Source: Stentor coeruleus
Taxonomy: Eukaryota; Ciliophora; Heterotrichea; Heterotrichida; Stentoridae
Reading direction: 5' to 3'
Assembly (NCBI GenBank): GCA_001970955.1
Contig: MPUH01000015.1
Coordinates: 62,001 to 126,000, forward strand
Length of the DNA: 64,000 nucleotides
Shown one piece after another: positions 18,519-28,912 of the stretch (the first letter of the stretch is position 1; each line of letters starts with the position of its first letter). Made by a program: the position numbers and the translations under genes. Below the pieces are notes generated by a model. It saw only the letters and a program-made list of their open reading frames with translations. It was not told the DNA's origin and ran no database searches.

Positions 18519-19684
18519 ATTGTATTTTTTTATTTAAGTTTTAGAAACTGCTAATGATTATGAAAATATGAATTTTGATAGGAGTTTGAATGGATCATGT
18601 TGGAATATAAGGAGTTGAATTTGATTATAATTTTTGAGAAGGATTAATGGATGGGTGCTTGTGTGGAAATTATGGGATTTTTTCATGATGTTTGATGTTT
18701 TTGATGGGTTTTAGAAAGGAATTTTTGAATTTGGCAAAATTTAGGTAGGATTTTTGAAAATAGGTTGGGGTGGATGCTTGGGTAAGATATAGCGAATTGG
18801 GTGAAATTTGAAAATTTAAGAGTGTGAAATTTAATTTAAATTTATGATTTTAGAAAGTGATTAGATTTTTATGTGCTTGAGAATACTCTGCATGCTGTGA
18901 TTTACTTTGTCATGATTATATTTTGAATTCACCTTAAGTTTTTGAACTAATCCTTGAAAAAGTTAGTAACGTTAGTATTTTTTTCTTCATTTGGCTCAGG
19001 AGGCAAAAAAGGAAGCAATTGTGCAGATATCATGATAATAACCCATGATTAAGTGCACTTAGAAGCCACTGTTTCATTACAAAACTTTTAAGAATACAAT
19101 TTTAGCTGTTCTTATTATTGACAAAAAACAAACCATAACCCAAAATTATTAGGCTGTACTAATCCTAACTAGACTCATATTCCTCATTCTTTAATAAATC
19201 TAACTTGTTCGAAGCAGGAATATGCAGACATTATAGACTAGGTTATACATTAAATGATAATATATTCCATAAATAACACTTATATTTTCTCTTAATTTAT
19301 CCAATACAATTTCAGTAACAATTATAAACTTATTATCTAATATAACTATAAGTTCATAATTTCCTTCGACTTATAAACACACTAATATTGATTATCTAAT
19401 CTCCACCACTTCATATATTAAAACTAATTATTTTAATCATACATAACCTTCCAAAGTCAAAAAAAAGCATCAGCTTCACATATCATACCCTATCTCTAAA
19501 AGCATTTTCCTTAAAAAAAAAAATCATCACAAATTGATACACAAACATTTTCCATATCAAAAAAATCCAAAATCCAAATCCTAAACTTCTCTAATAAAAA
19601 TCTAAATCACACTATCAATAACACCCAATACAAATTATCCAAAAATAATTCAAGCATTTTTATTGAACCAATCTAACTTAATAA
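18519..19684. other. Divergent intergenic region, 1,166 bases
   Basis: Between the GSK3 start and the uridine kinase start. The left third is G/T-rich and the right half (about 19,130-19,684) is C/A/T-rich with little G. It holds one candidate short ORF on the minus strand (see the 18947-19033 entry). No RNA gene recognised. Confidence 0.6.
18947..19033 (-). CDS. Candidate 28-residue small ORF
   Basis: It reads ATG...TAG and encodes 28 residues, MISAQLLPFLPPEPNEEK and then NTNVTNFFKD. The composition (hydrophobic start, proline turn, polar tail) and codon choice look protein-like compared with the AT-rich surroundings. A second short ATG frame (19077-19030, starting MKQWLLSALNHG) overlaps its start in another frame. 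Either could be the end of a gene broken by a missed splice or sequence error. I could not find a 15-16 base intron joining them. No family recognised. Confidence 0.3.
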   Translation of the reverse strand: MISAQLLPFLPPEPNEEKNTNVTNFFKD

Positions 19685-20473
19685 ATGGATCAATTCAGTC
19701 CAGTCTTCCATGCTTTTTACTCGCCAACTATATCCCCAAATATGCCAATAAGTCTTGGTTTGACATCTGGATTTACCCTTCAAAGTTCTTTTCAGATAGT
19801 CAAACAACCTTTTATAATCGGTATTTGTGGGGGTAGTTGTAGTGGTAAATCCTTAGTTACCGAAAAACTAAAACTTAGCCTCGACTTATCAGCAAGCGTC
19901 ATAAACGAATTCGATTTTTATCATTCAAACCTTACAGTAAGCGACAATTTTGATACCCCAGAAGCAATAAACTGGGAACTTCTTGAGTCATGTCTAAACA
20001 CTTTAAACTCAAAATGTACTTTTGAAAGCCCACAATACGACCTTGTTAAACACAAACGTAAAAAAAAAACCACTAAACTTTATCCAACACGTGTTGTCAT
20101 ATTAGAAGGTTTATTTATCCTTAATCGTGAAGAAATTCGTAATAAACTTGACTTAAAAATATTCATTGATTGTCCTGATGATGTCCGTGTTGGTAATAGA
20201 ATTCGTAAGTTTACTAAGAATTTCAATATGAGTCTAGAGTTTATTATTGATTATTATCTAAAATGTACCAAGCCTGCTTTTGAAAAGTATATAAAACCAG
20301 TATAATATATATAGAGCAAAATATATGCAGATATTGTTATACCTAATTATGGAACTCAATATCAAAGTAAAGGAGTTGATTTTATGGTGATGAATATAAC
20401 ACAGTTTTTATATGGAGGAGATTCTGAAAATATAAACAGACTACGTTATGCACCTTTAAATTTCTTTAGTTAA
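19685..20473 (+). CDS. UCK: Uridine(-cytidine) kinase; one 15-base intron
   Basis: Exons are 19685-20299 and 20315-20473, giving 257 residues. The first 40 residues are a Ser/Thr/Pro-rich leader, then a P-loop GGSCSGKS at 49-56, an Asp in NEFDFYH (substrate side), and VVILEGLFIL, typical of the UCK/phosphoribulokinase fold. After the intron the protein reads SKIYADIVIPNYGTQ, the conserved K.yAD.iiP block of uridine kinases, confirming the splice. The enzyme phosphorylates uridine and cytidine in pyrimidine salvage and is expected in the cytosol. Unlike some animal paralogues there is no fused UPRT domain. The stop is TAA at 20471-20473. Confidence 0.93.
20300..20314 (+). other. 15-base spliceosomal intron
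   Basis: It reads GTATAATATATATAG, phase 0. Removing it restores the conserved uridine-kinase C-terminus in frame. Confidence 0.95.
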
Positions 20474-20543
20474 TAATTATAATTCAATAGAAAAAAATTG
20501 TATAAATGTAAAATAAATTCTTTTTATGTATTGAGAAAGTATT

Positions 20544-21653
20544 TTAAGTTGTTTTATGGTCTTTACATTTCATGAAGTTCCAGTAAATAAAGAACAGAAA
20601 GCTTCCAAAACTTAATACCACTGAAAAGAAGAGATTTATTAATGTGATACCTTCTTTATAGGTTTTTGGATAGTAGATTGTCAAGAGAGATTGGATTGAA
20701 AATGAATTTAATGCTGTGAGGAAGATTAGACCAAGGAGGATTTCTTTAGGGTTTTCGTTCCAGGATCTTGCTGTATTAGACATATAACCTATGATCATTG
20801 ATATAAGGATAAAAATACTAATGAGTAAAGGGATTATGAAGAACAAGTTTGAGAAAAGACTTACAATTTTGCTTTCAGCTTCAAAACCACAGGACCATGC
20901 GCAATTTGAAATCACAATACGCTCTATGAAAATACCTAAAATTGTTGAAAAAATCCAAAATCCAGATGATACTAAATAACACCCTGATGTTATCATTGAA
21001 GCTTGAGCAAGTCGATTTGATGTAATCCTTTTGGACAGTTTGAAAATTTTGGTTTCAACAATGTCAAGTTGCTTTTGTATAGTTTTTAAATTTGCTTGTT
21101 CAAATTTAGGTGTTGATAGTCCACGGCAAGCGTAGTTGTAAGCAATGTTGCTTTTAGCTCTGAGGATATTTTCTTTAGAAGTTTCTAAGGTGTTTTGTTT
21201 GAAAATATGCTTTAGAGCTGGGGATAAAAGAAGTTCAGGGATTTTCGAATATCCATACACAACAAAATATGGGCATATAAGCATACTTAAGAATTGTAAA
21301 ACAATGATTAGGATTTGAAGTAACTTGGTATAAAGGTCAATATTTAGACTGTTTTGATAAATTCCATACCCTGTTGTTGCTCCTAGTACTATACAATGTA
21401 GGAATATGAGCATTATTAGTTCCTTCCATCCAATTTCCCATAAATAAAATCCTGGAATCACTGAACAACACATAAGTACTAAGATGAAATTTGCGATTTC
21501 TTCATTGTGATTGTATGTTTTGCATAAGAGCATTGAAAAACATATAGCAAATAGAATCCAAAGGTGAAATTTTGTATCTTCTGATTTACCAAGTGATGAC
21601 ATAGTCTTCCACCCAGCTACAGCTCCAATAATAAGCCCACTTTCAATAATCAT
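20544..21653 (-). CDS. Polytopic membrane protein, family not recognised
   Basis: 369 residues with about nine hydrophobic spans: roughly 1-18, 31-45, 55-72, 79-97, 107-135, then a soluble loop of about 75 residues (basic and helical, residues 140-210), followed by about 215-240, 265-290, 305-330 and 338-360. There is no signal peptide and no transporter or channel signature I can name. The nine-span layout with a cytosolic loop recalls LMBR1-like proteins, but I see no diagnostic motif, so this is only a possibility. It converges on the uridine kinase gene. Confidence 0.7.
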   Translation of the reverse strand: MIIESGLIIGAVAGWKTMSSLGKSEDTKFHLWILFAICFSMLLCKTYNHNEEIANFILVLMCCSVIPGFYLWEIGWKELIMLIFLHCIVLGATTGYGIYQNSLNIDLYTKLLQILIIVLQFLSMLICPYFVVYGYSKIPELLLSPALKHIFKQNTLETSKENILRAKSNIAYNYACRGLSTPKFEQANLKTIQKQLDIVETKIFKLSKRITSNRLAQASMITSGCYLVSSGFWIFSTILGIFIERIVISNCAWSCGFEAESKIVSLFSNLFFIIPLLISIFILISMIIGYMSNTARSWNENPKEILLGLIFLTALNSFSIQSLLTIYYPKTYKEGITLINLFFSVVLSFGSFLFFIYWNFMKCKDHKTT

Positions 21654-21707
21654 TATATCCGTTTATAGTTATTTTAAATTACTTAGATTTCCATATTTAC
21701 GTATAGT

Positions 21708-22640
21708 TTAATAATAATTCCTAACGTGAGAGATACTACTTTCTCTAGTACTAAAGCGTGGGGTGATTTTAACACTGCCTGCTTTACTTCTTATAGGACT
21801 TAATGTAGCTTTTTTTAATTCCAATGTCCTATTAAGACTATTACCTGGAACTTTAACCCAGGCAGGTGCCATAATATACACCAAAAACTTCCCGTTTTTA
21901 ACTCCCCAATTACTAGGGACTCTTTTTAAACAAAACTTCCCCATCTCTTGATTTTTATTTATAAGTAAATTCATATAATGATGCATAGCTTCCGAGCTTT
22001 CAACTGTTTTCATATAAAACCTCAATTCAATACAACTTGTATTATTAAGACCAATATCAAAATCAGTTAACTCCCAATCAGAAGATATCTTCTTTTTCAA
22101 AGCTATAATAATCTCTTGAGCTGTTGATTTACTCTGATAAGTTTCTAAGCTTTTTCCTACTCTAAAATCCCCATGTTTAATTTGCATGTCTTTTATCCAT
22201 TTCAATCTTGAAGCATGATCACGTGCTGAGTTAAACGAAGTATTTACACTAACAAATGATCTTGGAGTTAATTCTCTTTCCCTTTTTTTATTAGGAGTTC
22301 CACTACATATAAAATCTCTTGCGCTTATAGTTTTTCTTTTTCTAACATTATCTTCTCTTACTCTTTTCATAAAATCTCGCTTTAGATTATAACTATCTGG
22401 CATCCATTCATAATTATGTGAAGATTTTTTTACTGATACTGAACGTGGTTTAGAGATAAGATTTTTCTTACTGTGATCTCGAATGGCAGCTGTAACTCCA
22501 AATGGGGTGATTTTTTTGGGAATTTTTGCTAAAAAAGTATAATTTCCAGCTCTGAAACTTTGTTTTATAATATCTTGATCTCTGTTTGTATAACTGTAAA
22601 GCTTGGTAGACTTTGTAGGTTGTGCATATCTTGGTTTCAT
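21708..22640 (-). CDS. Basic protein, function unknown
   Basis: 310 residues, rich in Arg, Lys and Ser, starting MKPRYAQPTKSTKLYSYTNR. The N-terminal 160 residues look disordered, with several RxxS/T-P sites (for example RSVSVKK and LTPRSFVS). The part from about 180 to 260 is more ordered and includes SDWELTDFDIGLNNTSCIEL and WGVKNGKFLVYIMAPAWVKV. The tail again has SPIRSK and RFSTRESS. No family recognised; a phosphorylated cytoskeletal or scaffold role is possible but unproven. The stop lies 54 bases right of the membrane protein's start on the same strand. Confidence 0.7.
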   Translation of the reverse strand: MKPRYAQPTKSTKLYSYTNRDQDIIKQSFRAGNYTFLAKIPKKITPFGVTAAIRDHSKKNLISKPRSVSVKKSSHNYEWMPDSYNLKRDFMKRVREDNVRKRKTISARDFICSGTPNKKRERELTPRSFVSVNTSFNSARDHASRLKWIKDMQIKHGDFRVGKSLETYQSKSTAQEIIIALKKKISSDWELTDFDIGLNNTSCIELRFYMKTVESSEAMHHYMNLLINKNQEMGKFCLKRVPSNWGVKNGKFLVYIMAPAWVKVPGNSLNRTLELKKATLSPIRSKAGSVKITPRFSTRESSISHVRNYY

Positions 22641-23299
22641 AATGTATTTAGAAAGTTTAAAGAATTTAATAGCTAAAATTGTCTGTTGGGGATATGTTTA
22701 GATTATATTGAATTTAGATTTATTAAGTTTTTTAGATATGAAGTTTTGTATAGTAGTTAATATATGAAATATGTTCTATGTGAAAAATGATTATGCTTTG
22801 CTAAGTTGTAATTATTTTAAGTATGTCTTTTTCTTCATAATATGAATTTTATCCCATAAGAAATATTGTTGAACCATATAAACTTCATAAAAGCTAATAA
22901 TTACTACTTGAGATACATACAAACCCTTAAGGTACCCTTATACATTCAAAAACTCCTACTAAAAAATTGATTATTTACAATTATTATTAACACTTATTCA
23001 ACATATATCACATCTTACATCAAAAAAATACATTTCCCACTTTATCAAATCCTATAACCACTCCTAATTCAACCAAAACATGATTATCAACACAATTTTC
23101 TAAGTTTATCTAAAATCTTACAAAAAACAATATTTTACCTTCTCTTCCTCCAATTAAATTATTTTTTCATATAAAAACATTAATATCATAACCTCAAGCT
23201 TGTAATTTGTCTTACATAATCTCAAATATATACCATATTTAATATCATCATAATCTAATACTGAAATAAGATTAAGTCAAATGTGGGCGAATAAATATA
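22641..23299. other. Divergent intergenic region, 659 bases
   Basis: Between two divergent starts. The right part (about 22,900-23,280) is G-poor on the plus strand. No gene or repeat seen. Confidence 0.6.
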
Positions 23300-23608
23300 A
23301 TGTCCCAATTTACTGAAGACCTCTGTGGTTGCTTTTCCGATTTAACAGTCTGTTTATGGGCCTGGTGTGTTCCAGGTGGCATATGTTGTATATCTGCCTC
23401 TGCTGTTGATAAAGCTACAGGCACAGGTACTGCTTTACCTTATTTCTTAGTATGCTGCCTTGGTTCAATTGGAGGTGCATTAAATCGTACAAAGATCAGA
23501 GAAAAATATATGATTGATGGATCTTTTATTATAGACCTCTTGTTTTGGTGTTGTGTTCCGATTTGCGCTGCAACTCAAGAATATAGAGAAGTTAAGAGAA
23601 GAGGCTAG
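23300..23608 (+). CDS. PLAC8-family Cys-rich membrane-associated protein
   Basis: 102 residues. The pattern LCGCFSDLTVCLWAWCVPGGICC near the start, then a hydrophobic stretch LPYFLVCCLGSIGGALNRTKIREKY, and DLLFWCCVPICAATQEYREV near the end match the PLAC8/Cys-rich family (also FCR1/cornifelin). Two Cys-rich segments (about 8-32 and 80-94) are each hydrophobic enough to touch the membrane. Plant and fungal members affect cell size or metal and calcium handling; the role in ciliates is unknown. The length is usual for the family. Confidence 0.88.
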   Translation: MSQFTEDLCGCFSDLTVCLWAWCVPGGICCISASAVDKATGTGTALPYFLVCCLGSIGGALNRTKIREKYMIDGSFIIDLLFWCCVPICAATQEYREVKRRG

Positions 23609-25032
23609 TTTTAGAATAATTCTTACGTAATTCTTTATTGAATATAAATAAAAGTCTAAAGGGTACTTAGGGTATGCTAGAAAGAGGTTAGATGAATTTA
23701 AGGACAAAAAAAAATTTTTATATGATCAAAAAGAAGGTTGATTTGTTTTAGAAAAAATCTTTGTGTGGATGTGGGGAATGGAGTTTTATAGAGTTGATGT
23801 GCGAATGAAATGGAAAAGATATGGGAAATGCTAGGATTTACAGGTTAGAGAAGTTTTTATGGTGATTGGGGGGTTTATAAATTTTGGTGTTGTTTGGATG
23901 AGAATAAATCAAGAAGAACTTAAAATAGATTTTTTAGGATGCTATTTTTGCATTTTATATATTTTAGGAATGATATACTTGGAAGGGTGTTAGAGATGGT
24001 AAGTGTTTAAAGCATATTTGATTAATTTTATAATATATTTGCAATATATTATGCCTTGAAGTTAGAAAAATTATGTGTTTTAAGCTAATAGATATGTATT
24101 GTATATTCATAATTATAAGAATATGAGACTTGACTAATAGTAAATCATTAGAATTACTACTTTTTGCTTTATATATTTTAATATCCGAGTTCAGTATGGC
24201 CTAGATTAAAAATGCATGCAATGAATTTTGAGAATTTAGATAAATCATATCAGAAGAAATTGTTTGGTAAGTGGCTTCGTTAAAAATTTACTGTTTTCAG
24301 AATAGAAAATGATAGATACACAAGGGAAATTTTTTAAAGAAGGAAAAGTATTTTTTATTTAAACCTTATTATTCAGCATTAGAAAACTTTTGATGGTATT
24401 TATATTGATAAAAATGATGTGTGGAGTGATAATATATTTTAGAAACCCAAAAAAATAATATTTATTAAAATCATATTTGCTTCATCAGCCATTTTATTTA
24501 TAACTTTTTATTAGAACAACAATAAGTGCATATTAAATCTTGCTTACCCTCAAGTTTCTACGATAACTACTAGAACTTATCTAATTTTAAAAATCAAACA
24601 AANAAGTGCATATTAAATCTTGCTTACCCTCAAGTTTCTACGATAACTACTAGAACTTATCTAATTTTAAAAATCAAACAAAATTTAAGCCCTTTCTAAG
24701 TATTTTAGTAAAATTCTATACCCTAACTTATAACCATTTAAACCTTAATTTTCTATAAACTTGAAAATCCAACATACTTTCTTGCACTTCTTACCATTAT
24801 CATTATCAAATATAACCTTCTTCATTACTCCAACTTTTCCTAAACCCCTCCCTCATCACTCAACCCATTCTTTTCCCACCCAATCAGTTTACTTTAATTT
24901 CTTGCACTAATTTCCCTCCATCATTCTCTAACCTTTAAAAACAACCTATCCCTTCACCACATCTTTTCTAAAATCTTAATCCACTATCTAAAAAAAAAAC
25001 CAAATTTAAATTATCTCACAATTAAAATAGCA
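23609..25032. other. Intergenic region, 1,424 bases, with contig join
   Basis: The 3' flank of the PLAC8 gene (about 23,609-24,000) is G/T-rich and C-poor; the 5' flank of the kinase (about 24,680-25,020) is C/A/T-rich and G-poor. A 23-codon ORF at about 24,210-24,282 (starting MHAMNFENLDKSYQKKLF) is the only protein-like piece. Its ATG, stop and length give no strong support. No RNA gene recognised. Confidence 0.55.
24524..24682. other. Contig join: 79-base direct repeat around N
   Basis: Bases 24524-24602 and 24604-24682 are identical and flank one N at 24603, in non-coding DNA. Same pattern as the other four N sites. Confidence 0.92.
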
Positions 25033-25953
25033 ATGGTAACACCCAGCGTAAATATCGGTTCAAGTGTAGGTAACAAATATCAAGTTGGGGTTAAAATCGG
25101 TAGTGGTTCATTTGGTCAAATCCACTTAGGGTTAAATACCCAAATAAACGAAGAAGTTGCTATAAAATTCGAATCAATCCGATCTCGACATCCACAGCTA
25201 TTATACGAGTCTAAAATATATCAAAATTTAATAGGAGGGCTTGGTATTCCAAATATTCATTGGTATGGAGTAGAAGGGGAATTTAATGTTATGGTTATTG
25301 ACTTAATGGGTCCTTCTCTTGAAGATTTATTTAATCAATGTAATCGTAGGTTCTCATTGAAAACAGTTCTTATGTTAGCAGATCAAATGATATCTAGAGT
25401 TGAATTCATACATGCTAAAAATTTCCTTCATCGTGATATTAAACCTGATAATTTCCTTATTGGTATAGGGAAAAAAGCTAATCAGATTTTCGTAATTGAC
25501 TTTGGCTTAACTAAAAAGTATCGAGATCCTAAAACCCAGCAACATATTCCTTATCGTGAAGGAAAAAATCTTACAGGAACTGCACGTTATGCTTCAGTAA
25601 ACACACATTTGGGTATTGAACAATCTCGTCGTGATGATCTTGAAGGGTTAGGCTATGTTTTTCTTTATTTTTTAAGAGGAATGCTACCATGGCAAGGACT
25701 TAGAGCTCAAAATAGAAAAGAAAAATATGATAGGATTATGCAATCTAAACTTGATACAACTACTACAGTTCTTTGTAATGGATTCCCTCAAGAAATATCT
25801 ACATATATGAACTATTGCAAAAATTTGAGATTTGAAGAAAGACCTGATTATTCTTATCTTAAACGTATGCTTAAAGACTTGTTTTTTCGTGAAAATTATC
25901 AGTATGATTATATTTTTGACTGGACAATTTTGAATTGTGTAAGGGATATTTAG
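25033..25953 (+). CDS. CK1: Casein kinase 1
   Basis: 306 residues, almost only a kinase domain. Glycine loop GSGSFGQI (23-30), Lys45 in [18 protein letters not shown] (133-144), [10 protein letters not shown] (156-165) and the CK1 variant of the APE motif, within [21 protein letters not shown] (182-202), are all present. The CK1 family is fixed by this SVNTHLG...SRRDDLE block. There is no long regulatory tail like that of CK1 delta/epsilon, so it resembles CK1 alpha or a ciliate short form. CK1 enzymes are acidic-directed, usually constitutive kinases; ciliate CK1 forms occur in cilia and cytosol. Kinase residues are all intact. Confidence 0.95.
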   Translation: MVTPSVNIGSSVGNKYQVGVKIGSGSFGQIHLGLNTQINEEVAIKFESIRSRHPQLLYESKIYQNLIGGLGIPNIHWYGVEGEFNVMVIDLMGPSLEDLFNQCNRRFSLKTVLMLADQMISRVEFIHAKNFLHRDIKPDNFLIGIGKKANQIFVIDFGLTKKYRDPKTQQHIPYREGKNLTGTARYASVNTHLGIEQSRRDDLEGLGYVFLYFLRGMLPWQGLRAQNRKEKYDRIMQSKLDTTTTVLCNGFPQEISTYMNYCKNLRFEERPDYSYLKRMLKDLFFRENYQYDYIFDWTILNCVRDI

Positions 25954-26179
25954 AATAGAAATAGCGCTAATAATGAAAGTAGTAATAGAAAAGAGGAACA
26001 GAAAAAACTATAAAGGGTTAGTTTTAGATATAAATTATTACTTAATATATTAGTATTTAGATGGTATGTTTGTAAGTGGAAGTGTTTTTATAGTTTGAAA
26101 CAATAATGTGATTAGAGTGTTTTTATCATTATCTTAATTACTTATATATCTAATCAATAAGCACTGCCATTAATAAATA

Positions 26180-26494
26180 ATGATTAGAAATTACAGTTGC
26201 ACAAGCTCAGAATTTTTCACATCTAGGGGTTTAAGGAAACCTAAAGGAAACTATATTTCTCCTCGACCAATAGTTCACATGAAAAGGATATTCTTATCTA
26301 GAGGTAGTTCAACTGCATTTATGTTATTGTCGACTGATTCTAGTAAATTTCCTTCTATTCACGCACATTGTCAGAATTTACTTAAGCAAACCTCAACTAG
26401 ACCTGGAATTAAGCTTAAATGCAATATTACTAGTAGCCCTGATTTAAAGATTCATGCTCGGAAAGTCAATTTGAATGTAAAGTACAGAGCGTAA
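26180..26494 (+). CDS. Small basic protein, unknown
   Basis: 104 residues starting MIRNYSCTSSEFFTSRGLRK; basic, Ser-rich, with Cys and His scattered but no clear metal pattern. No signal peptide or membrane span. The ordered look (mixed hydrophobic and polar, non-repetitive codons) supports a real gene, but no family is recognised. It lies about 226 bases after the casein kinase on the same strand. Confidence 0.5.
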   Translation: MIRNYSCTSSEFFTSRGLRKPKGNYISPRPIVHMKRIFLSRGSSTAFMLLSTDSSKFPSIHAHCQNLLKQTSTRPGIKLKCNITSSPDLKIHARKVNLNVKYRA

Positions 26495-26984
26495 AAACTT
26501 AATTAACATAATTATTTAAGTAGCATAGATAAGAAAATTGGAAATTTTTTATTGCAAATAAGAATCCAAAAGCGAAAAAGTTTTAAGCTTCAAAGCAATA
26601 CTTGTAAATAACTTCATTTACTGTAAAGATTTAATTACTTCAAATACGAAATTTTATTAATATATACATAAACAGTTTTAGTTTATATAAAAATTCTAAT
26701 TATTTGCCAAGTTTTATTTATAACCAAAATCTTTTTATGATATTTATTATTATTTACCAGTTTCATGTATGAAAACTTAGAAATTATTAGAAAAAAAAAT
26801 CCTCATGAGATTTTTAAATCATTTAATTAGCTTAGATTTTATATTTTATCAATAAACAGTAGAAAAAAAAATCCTCATGAGATTTTTAAATCATTTAATT
26901 AGCTTAGATTTTATATTTTATCAATAAACAGGAAATAATAAAGTTTGGGTTTTTCTTTAGAATAATTTATAATAGAATAAAATT
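26495..26984. other. Intergenic region with tandem duplication, 490 bases
   Basis: AT-rich spacer between two small same-strand genes. Its only structure is the exact 72-base tandem repeat listed separately. Confidence 0.6.
26788..26931. repeat. Perfect 72-base tandem duplication
   Basis: Bases 26788-26859 and 26860-26931 are identical with no N between them. The unit starts with TAG and nine A residues and ends AATAAACAG. It is either a recent tandem duplication or a contig overlap joined without an N. Confidence 0.92.
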
Positions 26985-27413
26985 ATGTATAGCGCTAAAA
27001 AAGGTTGTGAAGAAGTTGAGAAATGGAACTGCAAAGCTAAAACTTTAGTAAAAGATCTTGAAAATACAATTGAAGGATTTTCAAAACTGTTTGACTCTAA
27101 TAAAGAAAACCATGTACATAAAGTTCGCAATTTTCCTGTGAAAGCTTTTCAAATTTTAACTGATACGAATAAAAGAGAAAATAAAGCTGATCAAATGACA
27201 ATTCAAAGAATAATAAGAATTGGAATTTATAATTTAAGAAAATCATCATCGCCAATGACTATAACAAATCAAACACCTGTAGCTTGTCAATCATGTAGGA
27301 GCTCTTCAATTGAACCTCGAAGACCGATATCATCAAAGAATACAAAAAAACACCTTAAGAAAAAGAAAATTTTAAGGGGCAAAAGCCAAGAAAAGAAAAA
27401 AATTCAAATATAA
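26985..27413 (+). CDS. Small very basic protein, unknown
   Basis: 142 residues, starting MYSAKKGCEEVEKWNCKAK. The first 60 residues look helical. The middle has CQSC (about 97-100), which could be half of a zinc site, but a second pair is missing. The tail (about 118-142) is a long lysine-rich run suited to nuclear or nucleic-acid contact. No family recognised. The gene is supported only by an intact frame, protein-like composition and the clean ATG. Confidence 0.55.
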   Translation: MYSAKKGCEEVEKWNCKAKTLVKDLENTIEGFSKLFDSNKENHVHKVRNFPVKAFQILTDTNKRENKADQMTIQRIIRIGIYNLRKSSSPMTITNQTPVACQSCRSSSIEPRRPISSKNTKKHLKKKKILRGKSQEKKKIQI

Positions 27414-27724
27414 CTTTAATAATTTTATATAGAAATGTGCTTGCTATCTGTAAAAAATCATAAGAAGAATTAGAAAAAAGCTTTATTATTTTTTCGTCAT
27501 GTGGTAAAATTATAATAAAAATTTGAGATAATAACTAAAAAAAAAGTACTCACAGCTTAATAGTTAAGGAAAATAAGTTCAAGTTTTTTTGGATATAAAA
27601 ATCGCAGTTTCTAACCAAATCTCCCCTACTGTTTTAAAAATCACTCTAAGTTTTACCCATATCTAATTTCATAAAATTTATCAAGATTTAAACTTTACTA
27701 ATTATATTATTTTATTCATTTTAT
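27414..27724. other. Convergent intergenic region, 311 bases
   Basis: AT-rich spacer between converging genes. Nothing recognised. Confidence 0.6.
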
Positions 27725-28912
27725 CTATTTTTTTCTCTTCGTCCTTCTCTTTTTCTTCTTATCAGGTTTCAATGAAAGAAGTGGATTATTCAAAAGAGTT
27801 TCGCCACCTTTAGGAAAACGTTGAGCATCAACAGTACTAGATCTATAATCAGATATATCAACTCCTAATTTTATATCTCTAATATCAGTACTAAGCCCTC
27901 TCTTTGCTAATCTTGTTTTAGCATCGAAAATATCGCCGATTTGATATACAATTCTAGGTTCAGGTTCTTTAGGAAACTCAATATCATAATCTTTTTTAGC
28001 AGGAATTTCTTCAACATCTATAAGCTCTGATTTTAAATTCCTAAGATAACCAGCTCTTGAGTACATTTTATATCTTTTCTCAAGTATTTCAAAGTCTATG
28101 CTTTCTTTATCTTTATGTTGTATGGTAAAGTCATAAGTGGTATTTTGAGATTTTAATGGACTGTCTTCAGTATTATGGCGCATTGAAACTGAAGCCATTT
28201 CATGACGGTGATTTAAATTTTCTAGTCTTTTGCCTTTAAAATCGCTCCATTCTTGTATTTTTCCTAAATGTATTTTACTTTCATTATAACTTCCAATGCT
28301 TATCCTTTTTTGTTGCCTTGATCTCATTGAAGCGAAAATGGAGTCTAGTTTATTATTCATATCAATATCTTCAGATGTTTTTTGGTTCATAAAAGCTTGA
28401 TATGTTGTTTTCATAAGATTTTTTTGGTATATTGGTTGAGGAGTACTTGTTTTTCTTCTAATATGAGTAAGCATTGGGCTTGGGGCTGTAGACCCATATA
28501 AAGGATCAAGTTTTTCGCTATTAAAATGTTCTGAATGAGGTACAGCAGGAGTAAGTTTACTTAATTGAGGTGTAGCTGATTTTATAGGCTTAATTTTACT
28601 ATAATACCACTTAACAATATCGTTTAGAAGTTTTAACTGCAATTTTCTGTCAGTTGTATAAATTAGCTCGCTTAATAACGAACTTAATGAATTGTGAAGG
28701 ACTTCTTTCCATTTGGTTGTTCGAATCAAAGGATCAGCTTTTTCGATGTAAAATGCAGTTAGGTGACTAAGAAGGTCTTGAAAAGCTGGGATTGTTTCTA
28801 AATATGGATGTCTTAAAGCCTCTAATGATTCTTTTGTGTAGTGTTTTCTTTTGCTATCTAAAGTTTTGAACTGTGTGATAGTCAAACCATGTCCGTAGAT
28901 ATTCAAGTCCAT
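27725..28912 (-). CDS. Basic, partly helical protein, unknown
   Basis: 395 residues. The N-terminal third (about 1-115) looks folded and helical (AFQDLLSHLTAFYIEKADPL, then KLQLKLLNDIVKWYYSKIKP). The middle is disordered, Ser/Thr/Pro-rich (SPMLTHIRRKTSTPQ). A second ordered part runs from about 270 to 375 with ILEKRYKMYSRAGYLRN and IVYQIGDIFDAKTRLAKRGL. The last residues are a Lys/Arg run. I do not recognise the family. It is divergent from the kinesin gene, sharing a 414-base spacer; a cytoskeletal link is conceivable, but only by position. Confidence 0.7.
   Translation of the reverse strand: MDLNIYGHGLTITQFKTLDSKRKHYTKESLEALRHPYLETIPAFQDLLSHLTAFYIEKADPLIRTTKWKEVLHNSLSSLLSELIYTTDRKLQLKLLNDIVKWYYSKIKPIKSATPQLSKLTPAVPHSEHFNSEKLDPLYGSTAPSPMLTHIRRKTSTPQPIYQKNLMKTTYQAFMNQKTSEDIDMNNKLDSIFASMRSRQQKRISIGSYNESKIHLGKIQEWSDFKGKRLENLNHRHEMASVSMRHNTEDSPLKSQNTTYDFTIQHKDKESIDFEILEKRYKMYSRAGYLRNLKSELIDVEEIPAKKDYDIEFPKEPEPRIVYQIGDIFDAKTRLAKRGLSTDIRDIKLGVDISDYRSSTVDAQRFPKGGETLLNNPLLSLKPDKKKKRRTKRKK

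Noticed and set aside
24210-24282. 23-codon ORF and a possible 34-base GT...AG intron after it
   Set aside because: Too short, and an intron of this size does not match the 14-15 base introns of this genome.
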